A program made the translations under genes and the position numbers. A stretch of DNA of 64,000 nt from Hyaloperonospora brassicae. Lineage: Eukaryota > Oomycota > Peronosporomycetes > Peronosporales > Peronosporaceae. The DNA is taken from NCBI GenBank assembly GCA_947650285.1, contig CANTFL010000233.1, forward strand, positions 248,001 through 312,000. The letters are read 5' to 3'. Numbering within the stretch: the stretch's first letter is position 1; each line of letters opens with the position of its first letter. Below, in pieces: positions 26,229 through 38,200 of this stretch. The notes under the pieces were generated by a model. That model was not told the origin of the DNA. It worked only from the letters and a program-made list of their open reading frames with translations, and ran no database searches.

Positions 26229-29073
26229 TCACCGCCCTCGACGCTCTTGAGAACGGGGTCGACCACGCGACCGATGCTGTTCACGTCTGTGGCGCTTACG
26301 TCCATCATCCCGACTTCGACTCGAGCTGCGACTGCAACTGCTTCGACCGGAGCTGTAGCTTCGACGATGCCGGCGGTCGTCAGAAGGTGACCTGCGTCGA
26401 CGTCTTCGAGACCTCTCCGAGGAGTATGAACGGGATCGACGGCGATGGCGACTTTCCGATCTGGAGCTGCTGCGACTGCTTCGACGGCGTTGACGCACTC
26501 GACTTCTTGATCGCGACCTGCGTACGCGTTGCAGTGAGAGAGCGCTCGAGTTTCGATCTGCTTCACTTTGGGTGCCACTTTCAGGTGCACCTGCTCCATC
26601 CGGCGCTTTCTCGTCTGCGTCAGAGGTTGTCACAACTGCAGCATTCACGAGCAGTGGAGACGCTTGATTGGGTATGTTCGTTGGTATACCACTTGCTGCA
26701 AGTCGCTCGTGGTGCAGCGGCTCAGCAGCTGTATGCCGTTCGTCATTAGCAGCTGGTCGGACTGCAAGTTGCAGTGCAATACCAAGTGCTGGTGGAGGTG
26801 GCGCCTGCGAGCTCACAGGTGCAATACTCGGTGGCTGGGCGTCGACTTGTACCGACGACTTGACAAAACCAGAGCGAAACGCAGTTGCCAGCGAAGTGGC
26901 AGGTACCGACGCCTTGACGAATCCGCGCATGCCCACTGGTCTTCCTGTGGCTTTGGCATTCTTATCGTCTGCAAAGCCCAGTCCTTTGCGTTGGTCGCGC
27001 TTGCTCTTCCGTCGGTCGTCATTCCAGCGCTCCAGCTCGGCAGCGTCTTCCACGTCAAAGGCACGAGCTTCGGCTCCAGTGCTTTTGCCAACGTGCTGTT
27101 GCGCAGGAGAAGCCCTTTGCCCGCCAACTGCATTCACGCCTCGACGAAAGCGCGCGTCTTGTTTGGCGAGTGCAAGTAGCTCCGGTGATACCGCTTGTCC
27201 TGAAACGTCCATGTTGTAGACGAGTTGAGCCGCAAACGGTGCCTCGTTGCGGGTAACCAGCGTATATGCCGTGCCAGGTTCGAACCCTTCTAGCCCCATG
27301 CGTCCTGTGCGGCCAATGCGATGCACATGAGTGTCGATTGTCTTGGCCACGTCAAAGTTCACCACGTTCTTCACGTCCTTGACATCCAGCCCCCGCGCCG
27401 CGACATCCGTCGCAACAACCACGCGACACTCGCCCCGTTTGAACTTTGCCAATGCCTGTGCTCGTTCCGATTGCGTCTTGTCACCGTGTAAACAGAGGGC
27501 AGGCGCTGCCGGAAAGACCGCGGCCAAGTTCTTTGCCAGCTCTTCGCACCCAGCCTTGTTCCCAGCAAAGATGAGCAAACGACCTTCGTCAACCAGACTA
27601 CGTATCCGTGACATCAGCCACGGCCACTTGGCCCCATGTCCCGGTAGCACGACAGCAAGCTGACGAACGTCTTCGTTGGCTTGACCCACCTGGCCAACTA
27701 TCAGCTTCACTGGATCCGTAAGCGCATCGAGCGCGAGCGTCTCAATTCTTCGGCGAAACGTAGCGGAAAACATGAGTGTTTGACGGTCGGGGCGTATTTG
27801 CCCCAAGATCGAGCGCAGCTGAGGCTCAAAGCCCATTTCAAACATGCGGTCGGCTTCATCCAGAACCACAAACGTCACGCGGTCCATCGGAGCAGTCCGT
27901 TTTCGTATCATTTCAATCAGTCGCCCGGGCGTCGCCACCACGACTTCGACACCTTTCTTCAGCGCTAGAATCTGTTCCCACTTGCCAGCGCCACCGTAGA
28001 TCGCTGCACACGACGCCCCGTACACGGCCAGAAACTTCTTGGCTTGCACGTACGTTTGGTGGGCCAGTTCCCGCGTGGGTGCCAGCACCACTGCAATCGG
28101 TCCTTCGCCTTTCTGAAGCTCTCGTTGGTCCATCACGTGCCGAACCATCGGGAGCGTGAACGCCAACGTCTTCCCCGACCCGGTCTTGGCCATCCCAATC
28201 AAATCTCTCCCTGACAGCGCCACTGGAAACGCTTGCGCCTGGATCGCCGTTGGCGCTTCCAGTCCGAGTCGCATGAGCGTCTGCAGCATCTTTCGATCGA
28301 GGCCGAGATGCATAAACGACCGCACGGGAGCCGGCGCAGCAGCTCCGTACACCTTCACACGCAAGTCCGACCGAATGCCTGCGACTTGATGCTCACTCAG
28401 AGCTGCTGTGGCTCGATGTGGCGTATAAAACGCTTTCCGGAACGGTTCGTACTGCACCAACGAGTGGTCGATCGGAGTCAACACTTCCATCGCTTTCTTC
28501 GTGTCCAGAGGGCCCATACTGCCGTCTGCATTGTCCACTTGGGCAGCAGCAGCATACACTTCTTCGTCCGAGTCACCACTCCCAGCGTTCAGCTCAACGC
28601 GAGGCTTTGACGCCCTCTATGCTCTCAAAAAAACAATAAAAACCATAAACACGCATTTCAAACGTCAGAAACCCCCAATCAAACGCTCAAAACAACACCA
28701 TCGGCGGAACGACCGCCAATGCGGTCAAAACAGCAGCTGCCACAGCAGGAGTAGGCCCAACCCGTGCGCACTCTTCGAGGTAACTGCTGTGTGCGTCGTC
28801 GACCTCGTGCCGTAGCACCTTTGGCTTGTCCGCCACCTGTTTGGGCGCCGCCGCCTGTTGTTGCGTCACTTGGGCGTCGATTCCCTGCATGAAAGCGTCC
28901 AGCGGATCCACTTCATCGTCGTCCGGCGCGCCAACAGCTCCACAAGTCGCATCTGCTGCTGCTGCTGCTGCTTCTTGTTGCTCGTCGCCACTCTCTTCTG
29001 CATCAAAGTACTCAGCAGCTGAGGCTTTGCGTCGCGCGTCGCGAAGGTACTCGCGCTGCAGGTCCTGTGCCAT
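26229..29073 (-). CDS. DDX42: DEAD-box RNA helicase, DDX42 type
   Basis: An ATP-dependent RNA helicase of the DDX42/SF3b-associated group, expected to act in U2 snRNP and spliceosome assembly in the nucleus. Exon 2 is 28616-26229; exon 1 is about 29073-28762, its donor (GTTGGG) being the weak point. About 899 residues. Exon 1 carries DEVDPLDAFMQGIDAQ, the D-P-L-D-A-F-M signature of DDX42/DDX46. Exon 2: PIDHSLVQYEPFRKAFY, Q motif (APTAIQAQAFPVALSGRD), MAKTGSGKT, APTRELAHQ, TPGRLIEM, DEADRMFEMGFE, FSATFRRRIE, LCLHGDKTQSERAQAL, VATDVAARGLD, HRIGRTGRMG. The C-terminus is an RS domain (repeated Arg/Ser and Arg runs), typical of splicing factors. It shares a 249-bp divergent promoter region with LSM6. 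Confidence 0.93.
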
Positions 29074-29322
29074 GGCGTAAAAAACGCGTCTGGTGCGTAT
29101 TGTCCAATCAACAGCGACACACTCGAAACAAACGGCTGACACACCGAAAGACAAACAAACAAACAAACAAACAAACAAACGGACGAACGAACGGCCGTTT
29201 GTTTGATCGACTGTCTGGTTGTTTCATTGCTCGTTTGATTCGCAAAAGAAAAAGGAACTACGCCTGCGTGACCCGTAACTTCGTGATGTGTTCATTTCGC
29301 TTTTATCTGGATAGTTTGCAAC
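29074..29322. promoter_or_regulatory. Bidirectional promoter region between DDX42 and LSM6
   Basis: 249 bp separate the two start codons. It contains an AAAC tetranucleotide run (about 29150-29180). An Inr-like TTCATTTCGC at 29291-29300, followed by TTTTATCT, lies 23 bp before the LSM6 ATG and fits the oomycete Inr pattern. No equivalent element is obvious for DDX42. Shared regulation is inferred from the arrangement. Confidence 0.5.
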
Positions 29323-29729
29323 ATGGCTACCGAGACGGCGCAAGTGGCGACGAGTAAGAAGACCCCGTCGGACTTTCTCAAGAGCGTGTTGGGTCGCCCC
29401 GTGGACGTCAAGCTGAATAACGGCGTGGAGTACAAGGGCGTCTTGGCGTGTCTCGATGGCTTCACGAACATTGCGATGGAGCAGACGCAGGAGTACCAGA
29501 ACGGCCAGCTCAAGGCCCAGTACGGAGACTGCTTTATTCGAGGCAATAATGGTGCGTGTGGTGGGGGGGCCCACTACCCGCTGTCGATCGTGCGTGCGCA
29601 ATACTATGGTGCGTGTCTGATAAAGCGCTTTTTATATGTTTGTTTGTTGTGTCCTGTTTCGATTTCTAAATGGATCCAATCGCTGGCACGTTTCCATATC
29701 CAGTGCTCTACATCTCGGCGGCCAAGTGA
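29323..29729 (+). CDS. LSM6: U6 snRNA-associated Sm-like protein LSm6
   Basis: Subunit of the LSm2-8 ring on U6 snRNA and of the cytoplasmic LSm1-7 decay ring. Exons 29323-29551 and 29704-29729 (phase 1, GTGCGT...CCAG) give 84 residues, against 80 for human. Sm1 motif: RPVDVKLNNGVEYKGVLACL followed by DGFTNIAMEQ; Sm2 motif: FIRGNN|VLYIS, split by the intron. The N-terminus adds a few residues (MATETAQVATSKK) before the family start KTPSDFLKSV. The final exon is only 26 nt. Reading through the donor gives a spurious longer ORF to 29820. Confidence 0.97.
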
Positions 29730-30306
29730 TTATGTCAGCTACAGACAGAAAGAGCTCAGCAGTACCGGTAGTGAGCGTCCCGTCGTTGTTCCAGCACAGT
29801 CCGACTTGTGGCAATACTGAATCACCGAAAGCCGTTCTCGCGGTAAAGTCCCTCGAGCGCTCACTTACATGTTCACTTGACATTGTGTTGTATGGCGCTG
29901 GGCACCTCACCACAAGGACAGCGAAACGGGACATGCGATGCGATTCAGCGACTGTTCCCATGACCACATCGTTGCTATTGTTTCCGCTCACGTGGACGTG
30001 CGAGTCGATCGAGCAGTCGGTTGCGACTGCCTCAGCTCTCAATGCCTCTCCAGTGTCCTCCATAACATCCCATTGAATTAGGTCGTAGTCGCTCTTGCGA
30101 TCGAGCTCAGCCTCTCAATGGCGTTCGGTCCATACGGTTGAACCTCGTGCGCCTCCAAAGCTCTTGATCTCGCCCCATGTGTTCCCACAGAGTCCTTCGA
30201 CTGCCGTCACGAGTCAGCTGATACCATTGCCATGTGCAGCAGTCGGCTTCAATAGCTCGTGACCTCGTCAACTTCTCGTCCGAGTGGCGGCGCAGCACAC
30301 GGACTC
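29730..30306. other. Convergent 3' spacer of LSM6 and DNase II; no gene
   Basis: Several overlapping ORFs of 90-150 codons on both strands, with no recognisable content and no splice logic. Confidence 0.5.
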
Positions 30307-32246
30307 CTACTTGAGCCAGAAGGACGATGCAGTCGCACTCAATGCTGGCAACTCGGTCGCCTCCAGATGCGCCTCGAGCTTCTTGACACATCCGCGATGA
30401 CACATGCGTAGTGTTTCGTACAGCAGAAACGAAGAGTCGTTCCGCAGAAATCCGTCAGGCATTGCGTTGGCGTCTTGATGCACTGCAGTGACAGCAGCAG
30501 ACGAAGAGGTACATGGACAAGCACCTGAGACGATCGAGCGCGCTAAACTCGCGTGCAGTCGCGGACGCATGAGGGAGAAGAAGCTGCCGCCTCGACCTGC
30601 TTGCGAGCCACTGCATGTCCTGGAGCACGGAAAGCCCTCCATGTTGAGGTCCCCAAACGTCACGTAGGCGTTCGAGGCGTTCACGATACCGGATCGAGGC
30701 GTCGTTAGGCCCCATTTTGCTAGCAAAAAGACCCGACAAACTCGCACCCTCGTTAGCAACAGCCTGAGCACCTTCGGCCGCCTTGTGTCGTGTTCCTTAC
30801 CGTGATTGCCATCGGGGACTCGACCGCCAACGAGTTGCCAGGTCAGATTCGCACTGCCGTCGCTCAGGTGCCACCTGCCGTGAGCAGTAGATCAAACGAG
30901 TAAGAACTTCCATCCCTCGAGCCCCATCCACACACTGTGCGGATGGATGTACGTACGTACGTCGCTTGCATGAGGTTCTCAATGTTGTAGGGAGCAGAGC
31001 CGTCGGCGTCCAGCGCGACACCTGCTGGCGGGTCGTCCAGGCAAAAGCTGTGGGGCGAATGGGCAAAGACGTCGCCACCGCAAATGGTCGGAATGCCGTA
31101 GCTGCCGTCCCACCACGAAGCGACACTGATGTCCGAGTCGAGCAGCTCCGCTACCAGTGCCCAGGGCGGCACTACAGCCCGAGGGCTCTTGACAAGGACC
31201 AAAACTTCTTCGTCCTCATCTCCTGCTTCTCTGTCGGCTCTGTCATCGTCGTCATCAACTAAACCCATGAGGGTCTGATCTTCCGCAAGGGGCTCAAACC
31301 CACGACGGACCGTCTCCGGTCGCTCGTCGTCGTCGTCGGTCCCTCGGGCCAACTTGAGTCGAAACGCGGCCTTCATCGACTCGCGCTCGGGCAGATGGGG
31401 ATCCAGGAGCGCACCATAGAAAGCGGCCGCACTCGTGTTCGCGTGCGCGACGCCGTCTTCGTTCAGCGTCGCGCTGCCCAGAAGCGCATGCAGCGACTTG
31501 TTCCGGAAAACGTTCCCCGAGCACAGCCGCGCGAGCTGCAGGTGCTCGCCGAGCGTCGTCAGCTCGCGATCGTCGAGCGAGAAGGCCGCCACGTGCTGGG
31601 CAAAGGCCACGTTGTTGTCCCGCTGGCAGCCGAGGGGCACGAACGAGTCGTTCCGCGTCGGGTCGGGGAAGTTGGGCGTCGACGTCTGGAGGAACACGCC
31701 GCCACTCGCGTCCCGCGCGAACACGACGGCCCCTTTCGCGTGCGCATTGAAGGCGTCGGCCCCTCCGCACACGTGCGACTCGGCGCCGTCGTCCGCTTCG
31801 GCTGCTGCGAACGCGGCCGCAATGCCATTGAACTGGTCGTTGAACAGCGCCCAGTACGGCCGACTCGCGGCGTCGCGCTGCTGGAGCGTCCGACTCACGG
31901 GGTCGGCGCCCCCCTGACCCAAACACTCGTAGCCAATGTCCCGAAAGTAGCGGAACGTCGGGTCCCGCGCGTCCGCGTAGAGGTAACAGAGTCCCGTCGC
32001 TCTCTCTTTGAGTGCGGCCCAGCCGTCGGTCGGGACGTGGCGGCAGTCGGGCACGGGGCAGTCGCACGGCGTCGGCACCGCGTGCGGTGGGTCCGTTGCA
32101 GGGCCTCTGACGTGCGCCGGCAGCTTGAGCACCGCCCACCAGGCCACGGGCCGACCAGAGCCGTCGAGCGCGCGAATCGCCGCCCCCGACGCGCTGCCGA
32201 GCAGCAGAGAGAGCAGCAGCGGTTGAAGGAACGCGAAGGTCCGCAT
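30307..32246 (-). CDS. Secreted DNase II-family nuclease
   Basis: DNase II enzymes cut DNA at acidic pH without metal, using two H-x-K motifs. Exons (minus): 32246-30961, 30874-30801, 30719-30307, giving 590 residues. Signal peptide: MRTFAFLQPLLLSLLLGSAS (1-20). Family landmarks: WWAVLKLPAH, NAHAKGAVVFARDASGG with the first HAK, QTSTPNFPDP, SFCLDD, YNIENLMQ. The second H-A-K (GNH|AKWGLT) is created by joining exons 2 and 3, followed by VTFGDLNMEGFP and GRGGSFFSLMRP as in DNase II. An acidic insert (D/E-rich, about residues 315-355) and a C-terminal extension make it longer than animal DNase II (about 360). Role could be nutrition or attack on extracellular DNA; location beyond secretion is inference. 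Confidence 0.88.
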
Positions 32247-32781
32247 GGTCTGTTGCGGCTCGAAATGGGCCGAGCGGTTGGCAGGAGGGAGCGAGCGATC
32301 TTTGACTCGAACGCGACGACGAGACGCGAGCGACGAGGAGGTCAGTGGTCTCGTTGTTGTTGTTGTTGACGTTGTTGTTGTTGTTGTTGTTGTTATAGCT
32401 GTTGCTGTTGTTATAGCTGTTGCTGTTGCACAATAAATACCGAGACTTTATTTGACATCACTCGTCCTCCTACGACTACGACCATGCGGACCTCATCTTC
32501 CGTGGCTTCCCTGGCCATCTATCATTTACGAGCGCGCGCCCGTGTACGCTGCGCAGTGCTGACAAAGACACTCGTTCCGTGCCGAGTACATCGAGTCGTC
32601 GTGAAGCAGATGCTGTCGTCTCGCGCGCTCTTTCCTTCCAGAGCGCACGAGTAGTGGACGACGCACAGCACCCACTTCGCACGCGCACCCACTCGTGGGA
32701 ACGACACGAGCACCGAGAGAAGACGACGACGACGACGACCGACAACTAGACAGGCCCCTGCGCTGCGCTGCGACGGCGTTT
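32247..32781. other. Spacer with GTT/GCT triplet repeats; no gene
   Basis: Region upstream of DNase II (minus). A GTT-rich tract with GTTATAGCTGTTGCT repeats spans about 32350-32430 and would lie in the promoter or 5' UTR. A short AC-G triplet run is at about 32722-32740. ORFs here are triplet-repeat artefacts. Confidence 0.55.
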
Positions 32782-32927
32782 CTAGATCGGCACGGACTGC
32801 GGGACGCCGCTCATGACCTTAAGCATCTTGACCGAGCGGTCAGTCAAGAACGCCGGCCGTTCGCTGCTCATCTTGCGCTTGTCTCCGACCGAGAATTGGC
32901 TCGAGGCCTCTTGTTGTCGGTACGAAA

Positions 32928-33024
<97 letters not shown>

Positions 33025-34881
33025 CTGCTGTTGCTGCTGCTGCTGTTGCTGCGACGACATGGAGTAGTGCACGATCTCTGGCTGCGATGCCATCTGGTGC
33101 ATCATCACCTGCGGGTGCGGGAACGTCGGCGGTAAGCTGCGCGCCTGTCCCTCGTGGTGCGGTTGGAACGCGCTCGACGGCGCGTACATCGAGTGCGGCG
33201 TCGCCGTCATCACGTTGTGGTGCATGAGCGCGTTCCCGCCATTGAGCGCCAAGAGCTGTTGCGACTGCATCAGGTCCGACGCCGTCAAACTCGTGGGGAT
33301 ACCAGCGACCGAGTCGGCCGCACACGTAGCGGCCTTGCGCTTCTGACGGGCGAGCACTCGACTGGACCCGACTTCGAACGACGTCGACATGCCCGAGCCA
33401 ATGCACGCGTAGTACCGGCGGTCACCGCCTCCCGTTGCCGTTGCCGCAGCAGCACTGCCCACGTGCACGAACGCTTCAAACTGCACGTAGTACTTGACGT
33501 TGCGGCGCTTGCACTTGCCCTGGGCCATGTCCTCCGTGTACTTCCACACCTTGGGCTTGAACTCAAAGCACGCGACGTGGCCCTCTTGCTGCACAAAGTC
33601 CGGCAGGCGTTCGCCCATGATCCACTGGTCCTTCATCGCTTCCATCTCGTCGCGCGCGATCGTGCGGCCCAACATACACTCGCGGATCACGGCTTCTTCA
33701 AAGGCCACGGGGATGTTCTCGAGCGAGTGCACGCGGCCCAGCAGCACGACGTCGTCAAAGCGCACGTTGCTGTTGAGCGTGACTTCCGTCACGAGGCTGC
33801 CGCGGCACTTGCCCCACATAAAGTCGTGTTGCTTGAGGTCTTCGATCTTAATGGCCGAGTAGTCGCCAAAGACTTTGCAGCTCGGGAAGCACTGCAAGTT
33901 CCGTCGGCCGTTGCGCCAGTACTTGAGCTTGAGCGGCGTCTTGACTTTGATCATCGCTTCCTGCGCAGGGCCGGCAGCGCTTGCGCCTCGTGAAGAGCTA
34001 TTGCCATTGCTGCTGCTATTGCTGTTGCTGTAGACAGCCGACTGCGACGGGTGTGCAAACACGTCGACTTCTTTTTTCGTTATGGTCGCAGCACTGGCGT
34101 CGAGCAGCGGCGGAGGGGGAAACGCGTGCGACGGCAGTCCAATAGCACTCGGCATAGCGCTGTAGAGCTGCGACGGAGCGGTCGACGAGCGGGAAAAGTG
34201 GCGCGGAGGGGTCAGTGGGGAGGCCATGTCGGCGTGCGGGTGGGGGTAGCAGCTGTTGCCTCGTCCAGCGTCTGCGTAGTGGTGCGCGTGGTGGCCATAG
34301 GGACTCGTTCCGCGCTGTGGCTGTTGTGGCTGTTGTTGAGTGGCACACGGACTGGCGGCGTACAGGGCGTGGGACGTGTACGAGTCGGTAAAGGCCGACG
34401 ACGTGGCGCTGTTGTTGCTGCTGTGGCTGTTGCCGTCGTCGCGCATGGCCGGCGCGTACTTGCGACTGCTGTACTCAAAGGGCAGTGGGTCTGCGGCATA
34501 GTCTTCGGACGTACTGGGCCCGGGCTTCGTCAGCGGGTGGAAGAGGAGGCCCGTGGGGCATGAAGTAGCAGCAGTTGAAGTGGTGCTAGTGACTGGATGC
34601 GACGCGTACGGCAGCGCATAGGGCGACGGCGTTGGGGCATACGGCATCTGATAGATCCGATGATCCATTTGCTGCTGCTGCTGCTGCATGGCGCCCATGG
34701 GCGTCGTCGTACTACTGTGGAGCTTGGAATCCTCAGGTCGACTGGCGCTGGGCGGGCTATGGCCCTGCGGCGGTGGCGACAGCGTCGCGGCAGTAACCGA
34801 CAAAGGCGCAGCGTCGGGCGCGCAGGACGGCGTCGACGCCGGGGGGGCGTACAGCTGGTTGAGCGTCATGCCGACGGCCAT
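32782..34881 (-). CDS. Q-rich probable transcriptional regulator with a conserved central domain of unknown family
   Basis: Single-exon reading from ATG 34881 gives 699 residues; the open frame extends upstream to 35430, but that part is simple-sequence (GA repeat) and looks like 5' UTR. Residues 1-300 are Pro/Ser/Thr/Tyr/His-rich with a short poly-Q. Residues about 310-515 are ordered and basic: KLKYWRNGRRNLQCFPSC, GDYSAIKIEDLKQHDFMWGK, LNSNVRFDDVVLLGRVHSLE, FEFKPKVWKYTEDMAQGKCK, RRNVKYYVQFEAFVHV. A 41-glutamine run follows, then KRKMSSERPAFLTDRSVKML at the C-terminus. Composition and layout suggest a DNA-binding regulator (an Ig-like or p53-like fold of the NDT80 sort is one guess), but I do not recognise the family with certainty. 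No nuclear localisation has been tested. Confidence 0.72.
32929..33051 (-). repeat. Poly-glutamine codon tract (41 codons, mixed CAG/CAA)
   Basis: An uninterrupted run of CAG and CAA codons in the frame of the regulator, near its C-terminus. CAA interruptions are frequent, which limits slippage; length polymorphism between isolates is still likely. Confidence 0.95.
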
Positions 34882-35151
34882 GTTTTGTGCGGTGGCGGTG
34901 GCGGTGACGGCTGTGTGTGGGCAGTGGTGGTGCAAGGGAGAGGGCGTGGCTGGAGATGGAGCCGACGGGGGCGGACGGCGCAGTGGCGGGGGACGCGCGA
35001 CGCGCCTACTGTCGAGGGGTGGAAAAGAGAAGTGAGTGCACGAGCGAGCGATCTGCTGGTCGAGAGTCGCTCTATCGGTGGAACTGTTGGACGTGTCAGT
35101 GGGGGCGGGCGCCCACCATCGTCGCGCTTGTGCCTCCCTCCTCCTCCTCCT

Positions 35152-35224
<73 letters not shown>

Positions 35225-38200
35225 GTGTATGTATGTCGGTCTGTCGGTCTGTCTGTCTGTCTGCTTGCAGAAGGAACAACAGGACAGAAGTGTCCTATAG
35301 GATGAAGGGTCTTGACTCGGGGCAACGTGCCTTCGCTCGCTTGTGCTCGTGCTTTGCTGCATTGCTGTCTGTCTGTCTGTTTGTATGGATGGATGGATGT
35401 ATCATTGTTACAGCGGCAGAAAGGGCACACTTGCTACATTCTGAAAACATTCGATTGCCTGCCCGGCTGCTGCTGCTGCTGCTGTCTGGTAGCAAGCAGC
35501 TCCCGGTCCAACGCGAGTCTTTAACGTGGTTTAGTCAGCTCGACAGACAGGACCGTCTTCAGCCCGGACAACGCCCTGTCTGCGTGCGCAGGTGGTCGGC
35601 ACTGACGTACCCGCCCGAGTGCGTGCGCGGCTGCTGATAGATTGAAGAACTTTGCCTGCGTTCCCTTCTTTGACCGCAGTGCTGTCCCGTCGCGCACGTT
35701 GACGCATTCAACGACAGGTGCCCTCTTGTTGTTCATGCCCCCGAGGTCTGTTTTCCCCGTGCCGTCACGGCAGCTTGTTGCGCGGCATCCAGCTGGTTCC
35801 TGCAGTCGAGTCACTCGCTTCTGGGCGGCCTTGCCTTGTGCAAGACAAGTCGGCCGCGCAAAAAGCGACTGTCGTGTGTTGCTCGCTACTACAGAGTGGA
35901 CTCGAGAGTTGGATCGGCGGCGCTGCTCCTACTACTGAATAGAGAGTGGGACGGCGTGACACAGACGGTCGTCGATCGTCAAGGGTCGCCATTGCAGCGA
36001 TTCAGCGAAAGCTCCTGCCGTGGGAAAGGCCACTCGACGTGCAACTGACTGACTGACTGACTGTGCCCTGTCCTGGCGCGCACAGTGTAGCTAAGCCCGC
36101 GCGACACCTGTTCCCAGCTTTGTGGTGATTAGCATCCGGCATTGCACGACACGTTGCCCCAGTGCGGGCGTCGGTCGGGCAAGCGAGCCGCTTTCGTGTG
36201 GACTGCGGTAGTATCGAGGCAAGTCGTTGCTCGGTACGGCACTTGAAGCTGCTGGTCGCGGGAAATCAGCACGAAGAAGGGCGTCGTGGCGACCAGCCTC
36301 CGCTGGATATCATCCAAGCGTCCCGCCGTCTGGTCGCCATGGCTTCTATTATCCACTCGCATCGGATGCCAAGATTCCCACTGAGGGGCCTTCACTGGAA
36401 ATGTGCCGCGATCCATCGTTCACATCAAGCGCTATTGCACTGGCGAGAGAGAGAGTCCTGTTCCGTCCTGATTGACTCCCTCCCTCACTTGCAAAAGGAA
36501 GTTGCGCTGCTGGCCATGACTTTTCTGCAGTCAACAATAGCTCACTCGAGGGTGCTAAACTTTTCCTCCAGCTGTATCATCGTCGCGATGATGCCCGAAG
36601 CAAATCCTCGTGATGGCGTGCACAAATGTATGCATAGTTTTTCTGAACCGATGGACACGCGCGCGCTCTACTGCTATCTTCAAGAGAAAGGCCCGTTGCC
36701 TCGCCTCTCCCTTCGTCGCGTTTGCATATCTACACTGAGAATCCCTTTGACGTCGGATCTTTTTTATTTTCAAACGCGCGCGCGGTCCTTACGGTTCCCC
36801 TCCCGCCGCGCGCGTTCCAATCCCAACTACCGCCTCCCTCGTCCACGTGAAAGCCTCGCGAGGTCATAAAAAAGATGACGACGATGGACCCGACTGTGTC
36901 TACACTCGTGCGCGCTTTCCACGCCGCCCGGTAGTAGCCACACACATACGCACGCACACGCACACACACGTACATACACTACACGCACTGGGGCGAGTTG
37001 GGCCATCGATCTGCCGCTTTCCGAATCGACAAACGGGGCGACGTCGTGTCTTGGAACAGACGAAGCAACTACCCAATGTGATTGAGGCAAGCGGCGGTCG
37101 TGTCCTGTCTGTTGTGGGCTTCCTTGGGGATGGGCTTCCGTCCCATCTGCGTCGAGCTGCTCGCTATCATTGACAGAGACGGGTTCCCTCCCCCCCTCTC
37201 TCTCTCTCTCTCTCTCCCCTCTACGGTCCACGTCCGGGTATCCAGCGGCAGTGCAGTGTTTGTTTACGGCGTTGACATTGGGTTACGCGATCCTGCCACA
37301 AAGCGCCACCCAAAGCACTGAACGCTAAGTCGCGACGCGCATGGACAGGCTCAATGCCAAAGCGACGGGTACCAAAGCGTAGCTGGCGGGCGGGTCTCTG
37401 CTCCGAAGGACAGCAACACCAAACAATGTCTCGATCGATCGACTAATGGTCGTCCGACGCCTCTTTGGCCCGTACATCCATACATAGCACACGCTCTCTT
37501 GACGCCAGCGCTCTTTTGGTGCCATCCCGCGCACAGTAGCAGCAGCAGTCAATCGGCTGCATGTCTAGTTGCACTCGGGCATGTCACGTGCGACTTGGGG
37601 TGTCAATACAGAGGATCAGCCTCTGGTCGTGTCGACTAACGCACACGTGAGGTGAGCCGAGGAGTAGTGGCATGTCAAGCAAGCGCAAGAAAACAGGCCG
37701 CACTGTCTGGCCCTGCTACATACACCTCTGGGAGCAGGAGGCCGTAAAGAGACCGGCACCGCGTGCAGACAACTAGATAGTGGTATGTCCCTCTCGCCAA
37801 GATGTCGAGACCACAGTCAAGAGGACGGACGGCAGCTCGACGACGCGAGACGACCACGTGTCCAACGTCCTCGTCGAAACAGTATCGAGCAGGGACATGT
37901 CTGCCTGTCGTCGCTCCAGTAGCATCTGTTTCCGGTCCGTCATATCGCCGAGTCGGATCAGATTCGCGCGCGCGTACACAAGCCGAGCGCTCTTGTGCAC
38001 GAACGTACGTGGGGCTGTCACTAGCTCCTGGATCACCCGCCAGCCGTTGACTGTCAGTACCAGCGTCCAGCAGCATTGCTCTGGATCATGTGATGAACTT
38101 CGTAGCGGCCGATCCGGAACCTCAAGCTCGAATGACGAGCGTTCGTGCTGTCAGAGCACTGTTTCCTACATGTAGACGCTCTCAGCAAGACGGGAGCGCC

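Noticed and set aside
27260..27290. GGTTCGAACCC, resembling a tRNA T-arm
   Set aside because: It lies inside the DDX42 coding exon and no acceptor or anticodon arms surround it.
31294..32433. 379-codon minus-strand ORF overlapping DNase II in another frame
   Set aside because: GC-rich shadow of the DNase II frame; Arg/Ala-rich with no domain, whereas the other frame has signal peptide and catalytic motifs.
33154..33993. 279-codon plus-strand ORF opposite the Q-rich regulator
   Set aside because: Antisense shadow rich in His/Arg/Val, typical of the complement of a conserved coding frame.
34882..35430. N-terminal extension of the Q-rich regulator to 35430
   Set aside because: The added 183 residues are mostly a GA-repeat translation (Arg-Glu run) and precede a good internal ATG at 34881.
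36162..36869. 235-codon plus-strand ORF in the gene-poor region
   Set aside because: No recognisable segment, no splice context, ordinary composition; probably a chance ORF.
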